A stretch of 49,663 bases of DNA from JBOHUC01 sp050733935 (GTDB lineage: Bacteria; Eisenbacteria; RBG-16-71-46; DASYSL01): positions 1-49,663 of the forward strand of contig JBOHUC010000060.1 of NCBI GenBank assembly GCA_050733935.1, read 5' to 3'. Below are positions 27,184-35,587 of the stretch, in pieces (position 1 is the stretch's first letter; each line of letters starts with the position of its first letter). The translations under genes were made by a program, and so were the position numbers. Below the pieces are notes generated by a model. That model was given only the letters and a program-made list of their open reading frames with translations, searched no databases and was not told the origin of the DNA.

Positions 27184-28325
27184 CGGGCGCCACAGGATCG
27201 ACTGCGCGGGGAGCCGCAGGATCGATCGACCGGCGCGCCTCGTTCGACTTCGTCCGCTACGGCAGCGTGTGGGAGGATGCGGATGTTCTCTGCGAGGCCC
27301 TCGCGCCGGGCGCGCGCGGTGGGCGCATGCTCTCGATCGCCTCGGCCGGTGACAACGCGCTCGCGCTCCTCACCCTCGACCCGGCAGAGATCGTGGCCGC
27401 CGACCTGAGCCCCGCGCAGATCGCCTGCCTCGAGCTGCGGCGCGCGGCGTTCGGCGCGCTCGATCACGCAGCACTCCTGCGATTCCTGGGCGTGCAGGCG
27501 GACGACGGACGCGCGGCGACCTACCGGGCGCTCGCTCCGCGACTGCCGGACGGGGCGCGCGCATTCTGGGACGCTCACCCCAGGGAGATCGCGCGCGGGC
27601 CGATCCACGCCGGGAAGTTCGAGCGCTACTTTGCGTTCTTTCGCCGCTTCGTCCTGCCTCTCGTGCACGGGCCCGGCACGGTGCGCGCGCTGCTCGCGCC
27701 GGCGACGCGTGCGGACCGCCACGCGTTCTACGACCGTCGCTGGGACACGTGGCGCTGGCGCGCGCTGTTCCGCCTCTTCTTCAGCCGCGCGGTCATGGGC
27801 CACCTGGGCCGTGACCCGGCGTTCTTCGACCATGTCGACGGGCCGGTGAGCGAGCGCATCCTCGCGCGCTCGCGCTTCGCGCTCACGGAGCTTCCGGTGG
27901 ATGCGAATCCGTACGCGGTCTACATCCTGACCGGCAACTTCACGCCGCAGGCGCTGCCACGCTACCTCAGGCCCGAACACTTCACGACCATCCGCGAGCG
28001 CCTGGACCGCCTGCGGGCCGTGGTCGCTCCGATCGAGCACGCCGCCGCGGGGCCGTTCGACAGCATGAATCTGTCCGATGTATTCGAGTACTCCGAGCCG
28101 TCCGAGGCGGAACGCCTCTACCGCGCTCTGGCCGCTGCGGCTCGACCCGGGGCACGGCTCGTCTACTGGAACATGCTGGCGTCGCGCTCGCGGCCCGAAG
28201 CACTCGCGTCGTCCGTTCGGCCGCTCGTGGACCTCGCCCGCGACCTGCACGCTCGCGATCGAGCCTGGTTCTATGACCGCCTGCACGTCGACGAGGTGAT
28301 CGCGCCCGTGACGGAGGCGGCATGA
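27180..28325 (+). CDS. DUF3419 (BtaA-like) aminocarboxypropyl transferase
   Basis: 381-residue protein of the DUF3419 family, whose known member BtaA moves the 3-amino-3-carboxypropyl group of S-adenosylmethionine onto diacylglycerol in betaine-lipid synthesis. Landmarks: FVRYGSVWEDADVL, SAM-site-like LSIASAGDNALALL, IVAADLSPAQIACLELRRAA, and the C-terminal second half with NLSDVFEYSEPSEA. No BtaB-type N-methyltransferase is next to it. The ATG overlaps the upstream stop by 4 bases. Lipid acceptor here is inferred. Confidence 0.82.
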   Translation: MTGATGSTARGAAGSIDRRASFDFVRYGSVWEDADVLCEALAPGARGGRMLSIASAGDNALALLTLDPAEIVAADLSPAQIACLELRRAAFGALDHAALLRFLGVQADDGRAATYRALAPRLPDGARAFWDAHPREIARGPIHAGKFERYFAFFRRFVLPLVHGPGTVRALLAPATRADRHAFYDRRWDTWRWRALFRLFFSRAVMGHLGRDPAFFDHVDGPVSERILARSRFALTELPVDANPYAVYILTGNFTPQALPRYLRPEHFTTIRERLDRLRAVVAPIEHAAAGPFDSMNLSDVFEYSEPSEAERLYRALAAAARPGARLVYWNMLASRSRPEALASSVRPLVDLARDLHARDRAWFYDRLHVDEVIAPVTEAA

Positions 28326-29755
28326 ACCTGCCCGCGCTTCCGGCCCTGCCGCCTCCCACAGGCCACCCCGTCGACGAGGCTCTGCGCGCCGCAGCCGTCG
28401 CCCTCGTGCTGGCGCTCGTGTTCGCCCTCGCGGAGTGGTGGCGTCATCGCGCCTCGCCGCCCGTCGAATGGACGCGCAAGTCCATTCACTCCGCTGCGGG
28501 TCTCGTCACGATGACGTTTCCCTGGCTCTTCGCGCACACGGGGACGCTCGTCGCTCTCGGTGCGGTCTGCGGCGCGGTGCTGCTCGCGGCGCGCAAGGCG
28601 GGGAAGCTCCGCTCCCTGTTCGGCATCGAGCGCGGTTCGTGGGGCGAGCTCTTCTTCCCGCTGGCCATTCTCCTCTTGTTCGCCGTTGGGCGCGACCGGC
28701 CGCTCTTCTATGTGATCTCGATCGCCGCCCTCGTGGTGTGCGACGCGCTGGCGGCGGTGCTGGGCCGCGCGTACGGCCGGCACGCCTACCGCGTCACGAC
28801 CGACCAGAAGAGCCTCGAGGGGTCGATGGTCTTCCTCCTGTCGGCGTTTCTCGTGTTCCACCTGCCGCTCCTTCTGGCCAGCGACCTCGACCGCCTCGGC
28901 TGCGTGCTCATCGCCGCCCAGCTCGCGCTCCTCGTCGCCTCGTTCGAGGCGATCAGCGGCCGCGGCAGCGACAACCTGATCGTGCCACTGGCCACGTATT
29001 ACCTTCTGGTCAAACTGACTGCGAACACGACCGCGGGCATCGCGTTCCAGCTCGCGGTTCAGCTCGCGATCCTCGCGCTCGCGCTGCTCATCGCCCGGCG
29101 AACGCGTTTCCTCTCGCTTTCGGGCGCCGTCGCTGCGCACCTCGTCCTCTACGCGGCGTTCAGTCTGGGCGGGCCGCCGTGGATCGTCGCCCCGCTGCTT
29201 GCGCTCGTGGCCTTCCTCGCACTCGATGCAGCGCATCGACGCTCCACCCGCGCGGCGCACCGCCTGCCGCGCCATGTGACCGCGATCTTCTACATGGCCA
29301 TCGTTGCCACCGGCTGCCTGTTCGCCGACAACACGTTCTCCGCGGTCGGTCATCTCGTGCCGACCCTCGCGATCGGGTCGCCATTCTTCGCGCTCTTCGT
29401 CGGGGCGCTGGCGGCACCGCTCGCGACCGCCGGCTGGTGGACGTCGAGCGTGCTCCAACGGACGCGCGACTGGCCGCCGGCCGCGCGCGCGCTTGCGAGC
29501 GGTCTCCTCGCCTGGCTCGTCGTCGTACCCGCGGGGATCGCGGCGGTCCGCGGGCGTTTGCCCGCCGAGGAAGCGGCCATCGCGGCGCTCGTCGTCGTGG
29601 CGTCGCTCGCGCTCTACGCCGTGGGCTCTCGTCTGTTCCACCCCGAACGCTGGGGACGTGGCGACCTGCGCGTCCTGGCCGCGGCGGTGCTTCTCGCGGT
29701 GCTGCTCGCGCTGCCGGTTCACCTCGCGCTCCGCACTCCGGGCCTCGCGGGATGA
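28322..29755 (+). CDS. Phytol/dolichol kinase-like membrane protein, possible VTE5-DUF92 fusion
   Basis: 477-residue polytopic membrane protein. The first ~240 residues match CTP-dependent phytol/dolichol kinases and related cytidylyltransferases: EWTRKSIHSAAGL, CDALAAVLGRAYGRH, TTDQKSLEGSMVFL and ISGRGSDNLIVPL. From about residue 260 a second membrane half begins LSLSGAVAAHLVLYAAFSLG, which resembles the opening of DUF92 (VTE6-type) proteins, though weakly. It could phosphorylate a prenol or make a CDP-lipid. Overlaps both neighbours by 4 bases. Confidence 0.72.
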   Translation: MNLPALPALPPPTGHPVDEALRAAAVALVLALVFALAEWWRHRASPPVEWTRKSIHSAAGLVTMTFPWLFAHTGTLVALGAVCGAVLLAARKAGKLRSLFGIERGSWGELFFPLAILLLFAVGRDRPLFYVISIAALVVCDALAAVLGRAYGRHAYRVTTDQKSLEGSMVFLLSAFLVFHLPLLLASDLDRLGCVLIAAQLALLVASFEAISGRGSDNLIVPLATYYLLVKLTANTTAGIAFQLAVQLAILALALLIARRTRFLSLSGAVAAHLVLYAAFSLGGPPWIVAPLLALVAFLALDAAHRRSTRAAHRLPRHVTAIFYMAIVATGCLFADNTFSAVGHLVPTLAIGSPFFALFVGALAAPLATAGWWTSSVLQRTRDWPPAARALASGLLAWLVVVPAGIAAVRGRLPAEEAAIAALVVVASLALYAVGSRLFHPERWGRGDLRVLAAAVLLAVLLALPVHLALRTPGLAG

Positions 29756-30684
29756 GGTTCCGCCTCGAACCGGCCGATGCGACGGGCGCGGTCGAGCTCG
29801 TGGCCACGCACGATGGCGCAATCCGGGCCCGCGCGACCCTTTACGAGGCTCCGGACCTCGTCGGGGCGCCCGGCCCGAGCGGCCTCGTCGGCGCGTACGC
29901 CGCGGACGACACCGGGGCGGGCCGGCTTCTCCTCGAGGAGGCGTGCCGTCATTTCGCAGATCGCGGGGCCCGGCGTGTGCTGGGGCCGATGGATGGAAGC
30001 ACGTGGCATGCATATCGCCTCGTCCTTCCACCCGGCGAGCAACCGGATCCGCCCGGCGGGATCGCCTGGTCGTCGTTTCCGGGCGAGCCCGTCAATCCTC
30101 CCGACGCGGCGGACGCGTGGCGGGCTGCAGGTCTTTCGATCGTGGCGCGGTACGAAAGTTCGGTCGTGCTCGATCTCGCGGCCGTCGCCCACGCGCCTCC
30201 CGGCCCGCCGGAGGGCGTGCGCCTGCGCCCCCTCGCGCTCGAGAACTTCGACGAGGAGCTCGATGTGCTCTTCGCCGTGAGCCGGCGCGGCTTCGCCCAG
30301 AACCCTTACTATGCACCGATCGGACGGACGGAATTCCGGAGCCTGTATCTCCCGCTCCGGCCGCTGGTCGATCCCGCGTTCGTCGAAATTGCCGAGGACG
30401 ACACCGGTCACCTGCTCGGCTTTCTACTCTGCTACGCCTGGCCGGGAGCGACGGTCGGGAGCCGTCCCGTCCTGATCGCGAAAACGATCGCCGTCGTCCC
30501 CGAAGCGCGCGGCCGCGGTCTGGGCGGACTGCTCTTCGTGCGCGCCCACGCGCGGGCGCTGGAGCGGGGGTACGGCGCAGTCGTCCACGCGCTCATGCAC
30601 GTGGCGAACGTGTCGACGCATTTTTCCGCCGACCAGAAGGCCCGACCCTTCCGGCGCTATGCGCTCTTCGGGCGCATACTGTGA
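29752..30684 (+). CDS. GNAT-family acyltransferase
   Basis: 310-residue protein. Its C-terminal half has the GNAT acyl-CoA-binding motif A, IAVVPEARGRGLGGLLF, and the following helix region. The N-terminal half (VLGPMDGSTWHAYRLV) resembles a degenerate second GNAT fold. These enzymes move an acyl group from acyl-CoA or acyl-ACP to an amine. In this operon an amino-lipid head group is a possible acceptor, but that is inference. ATGA overlap with the preceding gene; its stop overlaps the GTG of the ligase. Confidence 0.75.
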   Translation: MRFRLEPADATGAVELVATHDGAIRARATLYEAPDLVGAPGPSGLVGAYAADDTGAGRLLLEEACRHFADRGARRVLGPMDGSTWHAYRLVLPPGEQPDPPGGIAWSSFPGEPVNPPDAADAWRAAGLSIVARYESSVVLDLAAVAHAPPGPPEGVRLRPLALENFDEELDVLFAVSRRGFAQNPYYAPIGRTEFRSLYLPLRPLVDPAFVEIAEDDTGHLLGFLLCYAWPGATVGSRPVLIAKTIAVVPEARGRGLGGLLFVRAHARALERGYGAVVHALMHVANVSTHFSADQKARPFRRYALFGRIL

Positions 30685-32282
30685 ACCTTGCCGTCCGCCT
30701 GGCCGAGCGCGCTGGCCTCCATCCCGATCGGCCCGCTCTGATCGAAATCCATCGCGGACGCCGGCGCGTCGTCTCCTATGGCCACCTGCACGAACTGGCC
30801 GCTGCGTTCGCGGGGCGGCTCGCCCGCGCGGACATCAACCCCGGTGACCGCGTCGTCGTCTTCGTGCCGGTCTCGATCGCCCTGTATGCGGTGATCCTCG
30901 GGATCTTTCATCGCGGCGCGACGGCGGTCTTCGTCGATCCGGGCCTCGGGCGGGAAAGCATCGAGTCGGCGGTCCGCACCGCCGCTCCCCGCGCCTTCGC
31001 GGGCATCCTGCGGGCGCATGCATTCCGGCTGTTGAGCCCCGCCCTGCGCGCCGTGCCTCACGCGTTCGTCGTCGGGCGCGATCCGGAACGGATCGCCCGC
31101 TCCGGGACGGTTCCGAGCGAGCCTGCGCAACTCGCCGGCGATGCGCCCGCACTCGTCACCTTCACGACCGGAAGCACGGGCCGGCCCAAGGCCGTGCTGC
31201 GCACACACGGGTTCCTGTGGACGCAGCACGAGGTCCTGGCCCGCCACCTCGCGGTGAGTGAGGGAACAGTCGACCTGCCGACGCTGCCCGTGTTCGTTCT
31301 CCACGATCTGGCGGCAGGTGCGACGGCGGTCATCGCCGACCTCGATCCTCGCCATCCCGAACGAGCCGACGCGATCCCGGTCGCATCGATCGTCCAGACC
31401 GAGGGCGTCACAACGCTCATCGCTTCACCAGCGCTGGCCGACCGGATCGTGAGACGAAGCGCGCAGGAAGGCGCTCGATTCCCGGTCGAGCACCTGTACA
31501 CCGGGGGCGCGCCGATCGACCCTCCGCTCGCGCGCCGACTCGCGGACGCGGTGGCCGGACGCGTCATGCTCCTCTACGGCAGTACCGAGGCCGAGCCGAT
31601 CGCCGAAATCGATGCGGAAGCGATGCTCGCCGCGCACGAGGGGCCAGATGCACTAGCCGGCGGGCTGTGCGTGGGCCGTCCCGTTGCCGAGATCGAGGTC
31701 GCCCTTCTCGCGCCGGACACCGAGCCGGACAGCGACCCGAGCGTTGACGCGGAGGGCGCGTTCGCTGCGCTGCGGACGCCCGCTGGGGAACCCGGCGAGG
31801 TCGCCGTCACCGGCCCGCACGTGCTGCCGTCGTACTGGAAGGATCCCGAGTCGGACCGGCGTTTCAAGATCACCGACGGCCGACGGACATGGCATCGCAC
31901 CGGCGACGGCGCGCGCATCGACGCGGCGGGAAGGCTGTGGCTCCTGGGGCGGGTGAAGGAGCGCATCGTGCGTGACCACCGGACGTGGTGGAGCCTGCCG
32001 GTCGAACAGGCGGCGCGCGCCCTGCCCGGCGTGCGCCATGCCGCCTACTTCCCGCTCGCCGGCGAGGGGAGCGCTGTGCATGCGGTGGTCGTCTTCGAGG
32101 GGGATGAGTCCTTCCACGCGGAGTGGACGCTCGAGCGCGTGCGGGACGCGGTGGCGCCGGCGCCGGTCGATCGGGTCGTGAGGCGGACTCGAATTCCACG
32201 CGACCCCCGGCATCACTCCAAGACAGACCTCACGCGTCTGCGCAAGGAGATCGCGGCCGATCCTCCACGCACCGATCGGTAG
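30681..32282 (+). CDS. AMP-forming acyl-CoA synthetase/ligase (ANL family)
   Basis: 533-residue adenylating enzyme. Signatures: phosphate loop VTFTTGSTGRPKAV, YGSTEAEPI, TWHRTGDGARID, hinge GRVKERIV and a C-terminal Lys in HHSKTDLTRL. It activates a carboxylate as acyl-AMP, normally passing it to CoA; the layout also resembles OleC-type ligases of olefin synthesis. Soluble and cytoplasmic. Last gene of the seven-gene run, with GTG overlapping the GNAT stop. Substrate unknown; a fatty acid for a lipid is likely. Confidence 0.87.
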   Translation: MNLAVRLAERAGLHPDRPALIEIHRGRRRVVSYGHLHELAAAFAGRLARADINPGDRVVVFVPVSIALYAVILGIFHRGATAVFVDPGLGRESIESAVRTAAPRAFAGILRAHAFRLLSPALRAVPHAFVVGRDPERIARSGTVPSEPAQLAGDAPALVTFTTGSTGRPKAVLRTHGFLWTQHEVLARHLAVSEGTVDLPTLPVFVLHDLAAGATAVIADLDPRHPERADAIPVASIVQTEGVTTLIASPALADRIVRRSAQEGARFPVEHLYTGGAPIDPPLARRLADAVAGRVMLLYGSTEAEPIAEIDAEAMLAAHEGPDALAGGLCVGRPVAEIEVALLAPDTEPDSDPSVDAEGAFAALRTPAGEPGEVAVTGPHVLPSYWKDPESDRRFKITDGRRTWHRTGDGARIDAAGRLWLLGRVKERIVRDHRTWWSLPVEQAARALPGVRHAAYFPLAGEGSAVHAVVVFEGDESFHAEWTLERVRDAVAPAPVDRVVRRTRIPRDPRHHSKTDLTRLRKEIAADPPRTDR

Positions 32283-32454
32283 CGGACCGCCTACGGTCCC
32301 GGTCGGTGCTCCGCCGGGCCGCGACGACCACCACGATCTGGTGAAACTTCTTTGCGGACGGCGCCGTGGTGCCGCAGTAGCATTCTCCTCCCCCGTTGTT
32401 GGGCCGCCGGTCGTCCTCCACCGTGGCCGGGGCCTCAGATCCTGGAGGCCTTCG

Positions 32455-33990
32455 ATGAACCGCCTGCCTGGCTCATCTATCTCGATCCGCAGTCCGATCC
32501 GTAGTCCGCTGCGCATCTGCATTCTCGTCTCGATAACCTGTCTTGTCGTGAGTCTGGTCGTGGGCCTGCTCGCGCTTCCAGCGCCCTCCGTCCTGGCCCA
32601 GGCTCCGAGCACGATGTCGTTTCAGGGAGTCCTGACCGACAACGCGGGCGTGCTGGTCCCCGACGGTTCGTACGATCTCACGTTCCGCATCTACGACGTC
32701 GCGGCCGGCGGCGCCGCGCTGTGGACGGAAGCGCAGCCCGGAGTTCCGGTCGTCCGCGGCGGCTTCAGCGTCACGCTCGGGCTCGTGACCCCGATCGCGC
32801 TCGTGCTCGATCGCACGTACTTCCTGGGAACGACCGTCGGCACGGACCCGGAGCTCGCGCCGCGCGTGCGGCTCGCCTCGTCCCCGTACGCGCTCGGGCT
32901 CAGGCTTCCGTTCGCAGTGACCCAGACGGGTCCTTCTCCGCTCCTCAACCTTCGGAACCTCACGCCCGGGGTCCCGGCCATCGTGGCGGATCGCCGGCTC
33001 GACGTCGGCAGCGCGGCCACGGACGGGGAATTCCTCCTCCGTCAGGCGGGCGCGGCGCCCGATGCCGGAAGAATGGTCGTCAACGGGCTCGGAGGGAATT
33101 TCGACCTGTCGGATGAGTCCGGGGGGCACTTCGTTCAACTCTATGCCGACATCGATGGTGAAGGAGGGCACCTGTTCATCCGCCGCGACAACTCGTTCGG
33201 TGGATTCATCGCAGACTGCAACTACAACAACACCAACGAACCGCGAGTGAGCATCACGGGCTCGGCGAGAAGCGCCGTGTTCGACATGAGCACCCCGGTT
33301 CTGAACAACTCCGTCGTCCTCCCGAACAGTGCGATCGCGAGCCTCGAGATGTTCGACGAGCCGGGCGTCGCTTCCGTCGCCGACGAAGCCGCGCTCGCCA
33401 TGGATGGCAACACCCAGACGCTGCTCTCCCGAACCGTGAGCTGCCCCTCGGACGGCTACATCGTGGCAATCGGATCGTTGCAGACCTTGATCATGCACAC
33501 GACCGGAACGACATCGACCGCCGCATTCGGCATCTCGCGAGTGGCCGGTACGATTCCCACGACCCAGGATCTCTCCGAGACGCTTCCGTCGACGTTGCCC
33601 ACGGGAAACTTCACCACGGCCGTCTCCGTCCATGGCGTGTTTCCGGTGCTCGAGGGGGACAACACGCTCTTTCTCGTGGGGGACGAAGGCACGGGCGTGT
33701 GGACGATCACGGATCGGAGTCTTGCCCTGATGTTCTTCCCCACGGCCTACGGAACCGTTTCGCCGGCCGCGCCGGGCGGTGTGGGGACGAGCACTACGGC
33801 CGGTACGGGGCGCGGCCTCACCCCGGACGACATCGCGGCCGAGCGAAGGGAGGCACGGCGGTTCGACGAGGCGCGCCTCACGCGCGAGATGAGCGAAATG
33901 CGCGCCCGGATGGACCAGCTCGAGCGCGAGATCGCGGCGGCGGCCGCGGCGCAGGCGGAGCCCGTCGTGTCCACGAGGACGAAGCGCTGA
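32455..33990 (+). CDS. Secreted beta-rich protein with C-terminal coiled coil
   Basis: 511-residue exported protein. The ATG at 32455 follows GGAGG and gives a long signal peptide ending near SVLAQ. Residues ~50-150 form a domain seen in surface proteins (SFQGVLTDNAGVLVPDGSYD, LTFRIYDVAAGG). The middle is Asn/Gly/Ser-rich and beta-like (VNGLGGNFDLSDESGGHFV), reminiscent of phage-fibre or adhesin stalks. The C-terminus is a charged coiled coil (LTREMSEMRARMDQLEREIA). I do not recognise its function. A 172-base gap separates it from the lipid operon. Confidence 0.6.
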   Translation: MNRLPGSSISIRSPIRSPLRICILVSITCLVVSLVVGLLALPAPSVLAQAPSTMSFQGVLTDNAGVLVPDGSYDLTFRIYDVAAGGAALWTEAQPGVPVVRGGFSVTLGLVTPIALVLDRTYFLGTTVGTDPELAPRVRLASSPYALGLRLPFAVTQTGPSPLLNLRNLTPGVPAIVADRRLDVGSAATDGEFLLRQAGAAPDAGRMVVNGLGGNFDLSDESGGHFVQLYADIDGEGGHLFIRRDNSFGGFIADCNYNNTNEPRVSITGSARSAVFDMSTPVLNNSVVLPNSAIASLEMFDEPGVASVADEAALAMDGNTQTLLSRTVSCPSDGYIVAIGSLQTLIMHTTGTTSTAAFGISRVAGTIPTTQDLSETLPSTLPTGNFTTAVSVHGVFPVLEGDNTLFLVGDEGTGVWTITDRSLALMFFPTAYGTVSPAAPGGVGTSTTAGTGRGLTPDDIAAERREARRFDEARLTREMSEMRARMDQLEREIAAAAAAQAEPVVSTRTKR

Positions 33991-34000
33991 GGGCACCCGC

Positions 34001-34858
34001 TCAGGGTCCGGGACGGTGCTCCGCCGGAATCCGCCAGTCGAGCCAGCGCCCCAGATCCGCCACGACCCGCTGGCGCTCGAGCTCGTTCAGGAGCTCGTGC
34101 TTGAGCCCCGGATACGAGCGCGCTTCGATCCACTCCGAAGGCACACGCCGCGCCCACTCCTCGCCGGTCGTCGCGCGCGCGATCGGATCGGCCGAGCCCG
34201 TGAGCACGAGCACGGGAAAGTCGACGCCGGCCGCGGTCTCCCGCAAACGCTGCTGCGCGTTCAAGTGCTCCGTGTAATAGCGCGCGCTCATGACGCGGGT
34301 CATCGCGGGATCCACGTCGTACAGGGACACGATCACCGGATCACTCGTCATGTCCTTTCCCTTGAGCCCGTGCGCCTGCGAGAACGAAGGCCAGAGCCCG
34401 CCGAAGAGCCGCGCGAGAGCGATCTTCCAGAACGGCGGCCGGTGCGCCGCCTCGAAATACGGCGAGACGAGGACGAGCCCGCGGGCGCGCTCACGATGCG
34501 AGAGCATCCAGTCGAGCGCCACGAGCCCACCCATGCTCGCGCCGAGCACCCCGAAGCGCTCGGGCAGCCGGCCTGCAGTACGGAGCGCCTCGACGACGCG
34601 ATCGAGGTCCTCGACGAGCTGGCTCCAGGCCGGCGTGTGGCCGCGCGGCCCGGTCGAGCGATCGTGCCCGCGCGGGTCGTAGACCGCGGTCGAGAATCCA
34701 CGCGCCGCGAGCTCCTGCATGAGACGCGCGTAGCGGCCGGCGTGCTCCGCGAATCCAGGAGCGATCAGGAGTCCGCCGCGTGGCCTTAAGACCTCGTGCC
34801 CCTTCACGTGCAGCACGACGTCCCCCGAGGGGACCGAGAGCTCGAACGGCCCGGCCAC
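34001..34858 (-). CDS. Monoacylglycerol-lipase-like alpha/beta hydrolase
   Basis: 285-residue serine hydrolase of the S33/lysophospholipase group. Nucleophile Ser is in LGASMGG, acid in TGSADPIA and His in GLKHELLNE. The family motif near the oxyanion site reads YDPRGHDRSTGPRGH, with Tyr and Asp replacing the usual His and Gly (HDxRGHGxS). No signal peptide. It likely cleaves acylglycerols or lysolipids. Third gene of a minus-strand run with the SDR (2-base gap) and the NYN-S1 gene. Confidence 0.85.
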   Translation of the reverse strand: MAGPFELSVPSGDVVLHVKGHEVLRPRGGLLIAPGFAEHAGRYARLMQELAARGFSTAVYDPRGHDRSTGPRGHTPAWSQLVEDLDRVVEALRTAGRLPERFGVLGASMGGLVALDWMLSHRERARGLVLVSPYFEAAHRPPFWKIALARLFGGLWPSFSQAHGLKGKDMTSDPVIVSLYDVDPAMTRVMSARYYTEHLNAQQRLRETAAGVDFPVLVLTGSADPIARATTGEEWARRVPSEWIEARSYPGLKHELLNELERQRVVADLGRWLDWRIPAEHRPGP

Positions 34859-34860
34859 GG

Positions 34861-35583
34861 CTAGCGCTTCGGCGGGTGGAGGGGGCGAAGATGGATCTGC
34901 GAGAGGAGCGCGTTCGGTGCGGCCGTGACGGCCGCGAGCACGGCCTGCGCGACGTCGGAAGCACTCAGGCGGTCGGCCGGGCTTCGGCCCCCGCCGCCGA
35001 AGTCGGTCGCGGTCGAGCCGGGACAGATTGCGATCACCTTGATGCCGAAGTGTCTGAGCTCCAGCATGATCGCCTCGCTGAATCCCATGAGGCCGAACTT
35101 GCTCGCATTGTAGCCGGACAGATTCGGATTGCCGACGAGGCCGGCGACCGAGGCGATGTTCACGATCGCGCCACCGCCCTGTCGCTTCATCGCGGGCACG
35201 ACGGCCCGCGTGCAGAGAAACGCGCCCCGCAGATTGACCGACAGCATTTCGTCGAAGCTCGAGACGGGCAATTCGTCGACGGGCCCGAAGTGCCCGAGGC
35301 CGGCATTGTTGATCAGAATGTCGACCCGCGCGAATCGCTCGAGGGCGGACTCGACGAGCGCCGAAACCGCCCGCTCCTCGCGCACGTCGGTCGGGACGGC
35401 AAGCGCCTTCTGACCGAGGCTTTCGATCTCCGCGGCCACTTTCGCGAGCCCCGCCGCATCGCGTGCCGCGAGCACCGCGTTCGCTCCCGCGCGGGCGAGC
35501 TCGAGCGCAATCGCCTTTCCGATGCCGCGCGACGCGCCCGTCACGAGCGCGACCTGGTGGAGAAGCGGGGCGGCGTTGCTCAC
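34861..35583 (-). CDS. Short-chain dehydrogenase/reductase
   Basis: 240-residue classical SDR. NAD(P)-binding TGASRGIG, structural NNAG, and the catalytic set Ser (IVNIASVAG) with YNASK are all present, followed by CPGSTATDF. Resembles 3-oxoacyl-ACP reductase-like enzymes, but the substrate is not defined by sequence. It starts 4 bases after the NYN-S1 stop and ends 2 bases before the hydrolase start. Confidence 0.9.
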   Translation of the reverse strand: MSNAAPLLHQVALVTGASRGIGKAIALELARAGANAVLAARDAAGLAKVAAEIESLGQKALAVPTDVREERAVSALVESALERFARVDILINNAGLGHFGPVDELPVSSFDEMLSVNLRGAFLCTRAVVPAMKRQGGGAIVNIASVAGLVGNPNLSGYNASKFGLMGFSEAIMLELRHFGIKVIAICPGSTATDFGGGGRSPADRLSASDVAQAVLAAVTAAPNALLSQIHLRPLHPPKR

Positions 35584-35587
35584 CGAA

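Noticed and set aside
22251..32282. Idea that the operon makes archaeal-type ether lipids
   Set aside because: No geranylgeranylglyceryl phosphate synthase is present and the UbiA-like protein cannot be assigned to that step by eye. Kept only as a broad isoprenoid-lipid hypothesis.
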